A stretch of 64,000 nucleotides of DNA from Myxococcales bacterium (lineage in GTDB: Bacteria > UBA10199 > 2-02-FULL-44-16 > JAAZCA01): positions 124,001 through 188,000 of the forward strand of contig JAAZCA010000029.1 of assembly GCA_012513515.1 (NCBI GenBank), in the 5' to 3' direction. Within the stretch, counting starts at the first letter, position 1. The number at the start of each line of letters is the position of its first letter. Of the stretch, positions 61,860 to 64,000 are shown one piece after another. Below the pieces are notes generated by a model. The model was not told the DNA's origin, made no database searches, and saw nothing but the letters and a program-made list of their open reading frames with translations. The position numbers and the translations under genes were made by a program.

Positions 61860-62957
61860 TCAAAACATGAACCTCTTCCTGTTTATGCTCAGAAGAATGC
61901 CGATGGATGCAAGGATCGCTATCATCGATGAACCGCCGTAGCTCATGAGGGGAAGGGTAACACCGGTCAGGGGCATCAACCCCAAGACCCCACCGAGGTT
62001 GATCGCCAGTTGCCAAAATAGAAGCGAGACTACCCCGATAGCTGTGAAGGCGCCAAACCTGTCTCGGGCATGGGCGCCTATATCAACTCCTATCATCAGC
62101 AGGGATGCGTAGAGGATCAAAAGCACCAACGAACCGGCGAACCCCCACTCCTCAGCAAAAACTGGAAAAATGAAATCAGTATGTCTTTCAGGTAGATATC
62201 TTAATTTATTAATATTACCCTTTAAATATCCCTTCCCGAATATCTGCCCGGAACCGACCGCTATTTTTGACTGCATCAGGTGATAGCCGCTCCCCCTCAA
62301 ATCCGCCTCGGGGTTCATAAAGGTAAAGATCCTGTCGCGCTGATACTCCTTGAGGCCGAAGTTAAAAACGGCCCAGCCCGCCAATGCAGCTATCAATACG
62401 CATATGACGAGGGTTTTAGTTTTCACCTTCGCAAATAGCGCCATGGACACGAATATGCACAGGATAAAAATGGAGGAGCCCATATCCCCCTGAAGAACGA
62501 TTAACGCAACGACGAGGCTCATCATCAAACCCGGCTGCCAGAGCTCGCGCAGATTGTATCCTTCGGGATTGGGATTGTTCGCAAAAAAGCGGGCAGCTAC
62601 CAGAATGTAGGCGATCTTTGCAAATTCAGCGGGCTGAATCGAGAAAGATCCTATCTTTATCCATCCGTGCGTCCCCCTCACCGCATCACCGGTAAAGAGC
62701 GAGAGCAAAAGCATCGCACAGGCAACTCCGAAGAAGAGGAAAGCGAATCTATAAAAAAACCGGTAGTCCATCATCGCGATGAATATCACCGTCGCAATGC
62801 CTATGAGCGTCCAGGCAAGCTGCGACCAGAAGAGGGCCATCGAAACCCCTTCTCCCCAGAAGTAGATGGCGCTGTAAAGATTGACAATGCCGATCAGGAC
62901 GATCGCCGAAGAGACCCATATGAGGGGCCAGCTCAATGTGGAGGTCTTTTTATACAT
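61860..62957 (-). CDS. rodA: Rod-shape SEDS glycosyltransferase RodA
   Basis: A 365-residue protein with about ten membrane helices of the SEDS family, which polymerises lipid II with PBP2 during side-wall growth. It shows SIQPAEFAKIAYILVAARFF, the GSGQIFGKGYLKGNINKLRYLPERHTDFIF loop and the final GGSSMIAILASIGILLSI. The order PBP2-RodA rather than FtsI-FtsW supports RodA. The ATG at 62957 overlaps the mrdA stop (TGATG). Confidence 0.95.
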   Translation of the reverse strand: MYKKTSTLSWPLIWVSSAIVLIGIVNLYSAIYFWGEGVSMALFWSQLAWTLIGIATVIFIAMMDYRFFYRFAFLFFGVACAMLLLSLFTGDAVRGTHGWIKIGSFSIQPAEFAKIAYILVAARFFANNPNPEGYNLRELWQPGLMMSLVVALIVLQGDMGSSIFILCIFVSMALFAKVKTKTLVICVLIAALAGWAVFNFGLKEYQRDRIFTFMNPEADLRGSGYHLMQSKIAVGSGQIFGKGYLKGNINKLRYLPERHTDFIFPVFAEEWGFAGSLVLLILYASLLMIGVDIGAHARDRFGAFTAIGVVSLLFWQLAINLGGVLGLMPLTGVTLPLMSYGGSSMIAILASIGILLSINRKRFMF

Positions 62958-64000
62958 CAAAAAACCTGTCTTTTCTCCGGACTCTTCTCATTTTTCTTAT
63001 CCGGTTTTTCCTGTCCGCCGTGTTCGATATCGTAGTATCTCTCGAATAGAGCACCCACAATCGGAGCCGCAGCCGAGGCTCCGAAACCGCCGTGTTCGAC
63101 GATGACCGCTGCCGCTATCTCCGGTTTGTCAGTCGGAGCGAATCCTATGAACCAACCATGGTCGCGGCACTTCTCTCCGCTGCATTTAGCGGCAGCTTCC
63201 ATGCTCATGGTTTGCGCTGTACCGGTCTTTCCGCCTATTGAAATCTTGAGTCTCGAAAGTCGGTGCCCCGTTCCCCCTTCTGAAACAACTCCTGTCATCG
63301 CATCCTTGACTATTTTCAAAATCGACGGATCGACATCCACGCGCTGTTCATCCTTTGGGGCTTCCCATCTATAGGGCTCTCCCCCCGAGGCGTCGAATGC
63401 AGCGTCAACGAGATGAAGTTGGGGAATTTTTCCTCCACCCGCCACTATCGATGTAAAGTAGGCATTTTGAATCGGCGTTACTACATCATAACCCTGACCG
63501 ATGGAGATCGATATGGTCTCACCCTGCTGCCAGGGAATTCCGAATCTCTTCAGTTTCCATTCGGAAGTTGGAATAAGCCCGGAGGACTCCCCTTCAAGCG
63601 GAACTCCGGTCTTTCTGCCAAAGTTGAACATCTTTGCGTATTTCGCAAGGTTGTCGACCCCTGCGCGGAGCCCGGCCACATAGAAATAGACGTCACAGGA
63701 TGAAACTATCGCCCTATGGACGCTTATGGGACCGTGCCCCCCCTTCGCCCAGCACTTATAAGGCCTACCTCCGAAAAGGAAGGCCCCTCTGCATGTTATA
63801 TTCTCCTCGGGCTTCACGACCTTTTCACTGAGAGCCGCAATAGCCGTTAGAATTTTATAAGTCGAGGCCGGTGGATATCCGCCTTGTATGGCGCGGTTGA
63901 GAAGATATTTATCCGGATGAGAGGATATCTCCTGCCAGTACTGCCCTCCGATGGCAGAAGCCAGTTTATTGAGGTCATAAGAGGGGGAGCTGTACATGGC
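62957..64000 (-). CDS. mrdA: Penicillin-binding protein 2, C-terminal part (runs off the window)
   Basis: The frame is open to the window edge, so this is the transpeptidase half of PBP2 and the N-terminal helix and dimerisation domain lie outside. The catalytic Ser is in YPPASTYK (SxxK), the second motif is SSCDVYF (SxD, as in PBP2), and the third is GGKTGTAQ. A proline-poor, lysine-rich tail (QEKPDKKNEKSPEK) closes it. With RodA it forms the elongasome synthase. Confidence 0.95.
   Translation of the reverse strand, partial: AMYSSPSYDLNKLASAIGGQYWQEISSHPDKYLLNRAIQGGYPPASTYKILTAIAALSEKVVKPEENITCRGAFLFGGRPYKCWAKGGHGPISVHRAIVSSCDVYFYVAGLRAGVDNLAKYAKMFNFGRKTGVPLEGESSGLIPTSEWKLKRFGIPWQQGETISISIGQGYDVVTPIQNAYFTSIVAGGGKIPQLHLVDAAFDASGGEPYRWEAPKDEQRVDVDPSILKIVKDAMTGVVSEGGTGHRLSRLKISIGGKTGTAQTMSMEAAAKCSGEKCRDHGWFIGFAPTDKPEIAAAVIVEHGGFGASAAAPIVGALFERYYDIEHGGQEKPDKKNEKSPEKRQVF

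Overview
The window is dense, ordinary-looking Gram-negative chromosome with roughly even base composition, three tRNA genes, no rRNA, no insertion sequence and no CRISPR array. No gene-free stretch reaches 300 bases. Gene order suggests a deltaproteobacterial-type lineage (Desulfobacterota/Myxococcota-like). The supporting orders are M50 protease-trpS-scpA-scpB-rluB, thrS-infC-rpmI-rplT-pheS-pheT-ihfA-merR, mnmA-mtaB-rnc-era, guaB-guaA and mrdA-rodA. Lipoprotein, OmpA, DsbD and BamB-like genes show an outer membrane. This placement is inference; no marker search was possible.

Layout. 80-8365: a PP-loop tRNA-thiolation-like gene, a signalling locus (HD-GYP response regulator, solute-binding lipoprotein, sensor kinase), two small divergent genes, an orphan sensor kinase and murB. 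8437-15186 (minus): rluB, scpB, scpA, trpS and an M50 protease, then an unrecognised protein with a complete staphylococcal-nuclease-type active site, then xerD. 15240-21193: an EI24/CysZ-like membrane protein, trmB, the [FeFe]-hydrogenase maturase hydE, folE, dsbD, an archaeal-type diadenylate cyclase and a small partner. 21275-26800 (minus): pgsA, hflX, dnaE.

26887-34867 (minus) is the most distinctive locus: a seven-gene, translationally coupled operon for a membrane-bound complex built like hydrogenase-4/formate hydrogenlyase. Its large subunit has lost all four nickel-binding cysteines. The first gene is a DNA-binding/PTS-EIIA fusion. It is best called an energy-converting-hydrogenase-related (Ehr-type) complex of unknown substrate. 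35103-38118: guaA and guaB.

38176-44702 (minus) is an envelope cluster: der, a YihY membrane protein, a short LeuT-like piece, a YfgM-like protein, a BamB-like propeller and an OmpA protein with unusual cysteine-pair repeats. 44871-48990 is accessory: a Pro-Gln-rich cysteine protein, tRNA-Met, a HEPN/MNT toxin-antitoxin pair with a palindromic operator, and an FG-GAP protein. 48993-53882 carries era, rnc, mtaB, mnmA, cysE and tRNA-Pro. 53986-61760 carries merR, ihfA, pheT, pheS, rplT, rpmI, infC, thrS, tRNA-Val and trxA. The window ends inside mrdA (PBP2), after rodA.

Cross-cutting signals. Seven genes have a promoter-like pair (-35 and -10, 16-17 bases apart) that ends 6-9 bases before the start codon with no ribosome-binding site, which suggests leaderless mRNAs. 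infC starts at AUU. PheT and ThrS each lack an N-terminal accessory domain. Start codons were reassigned wherever a Shine-Dalgarno sequence or a stop/start overlap supported a shorter protein.
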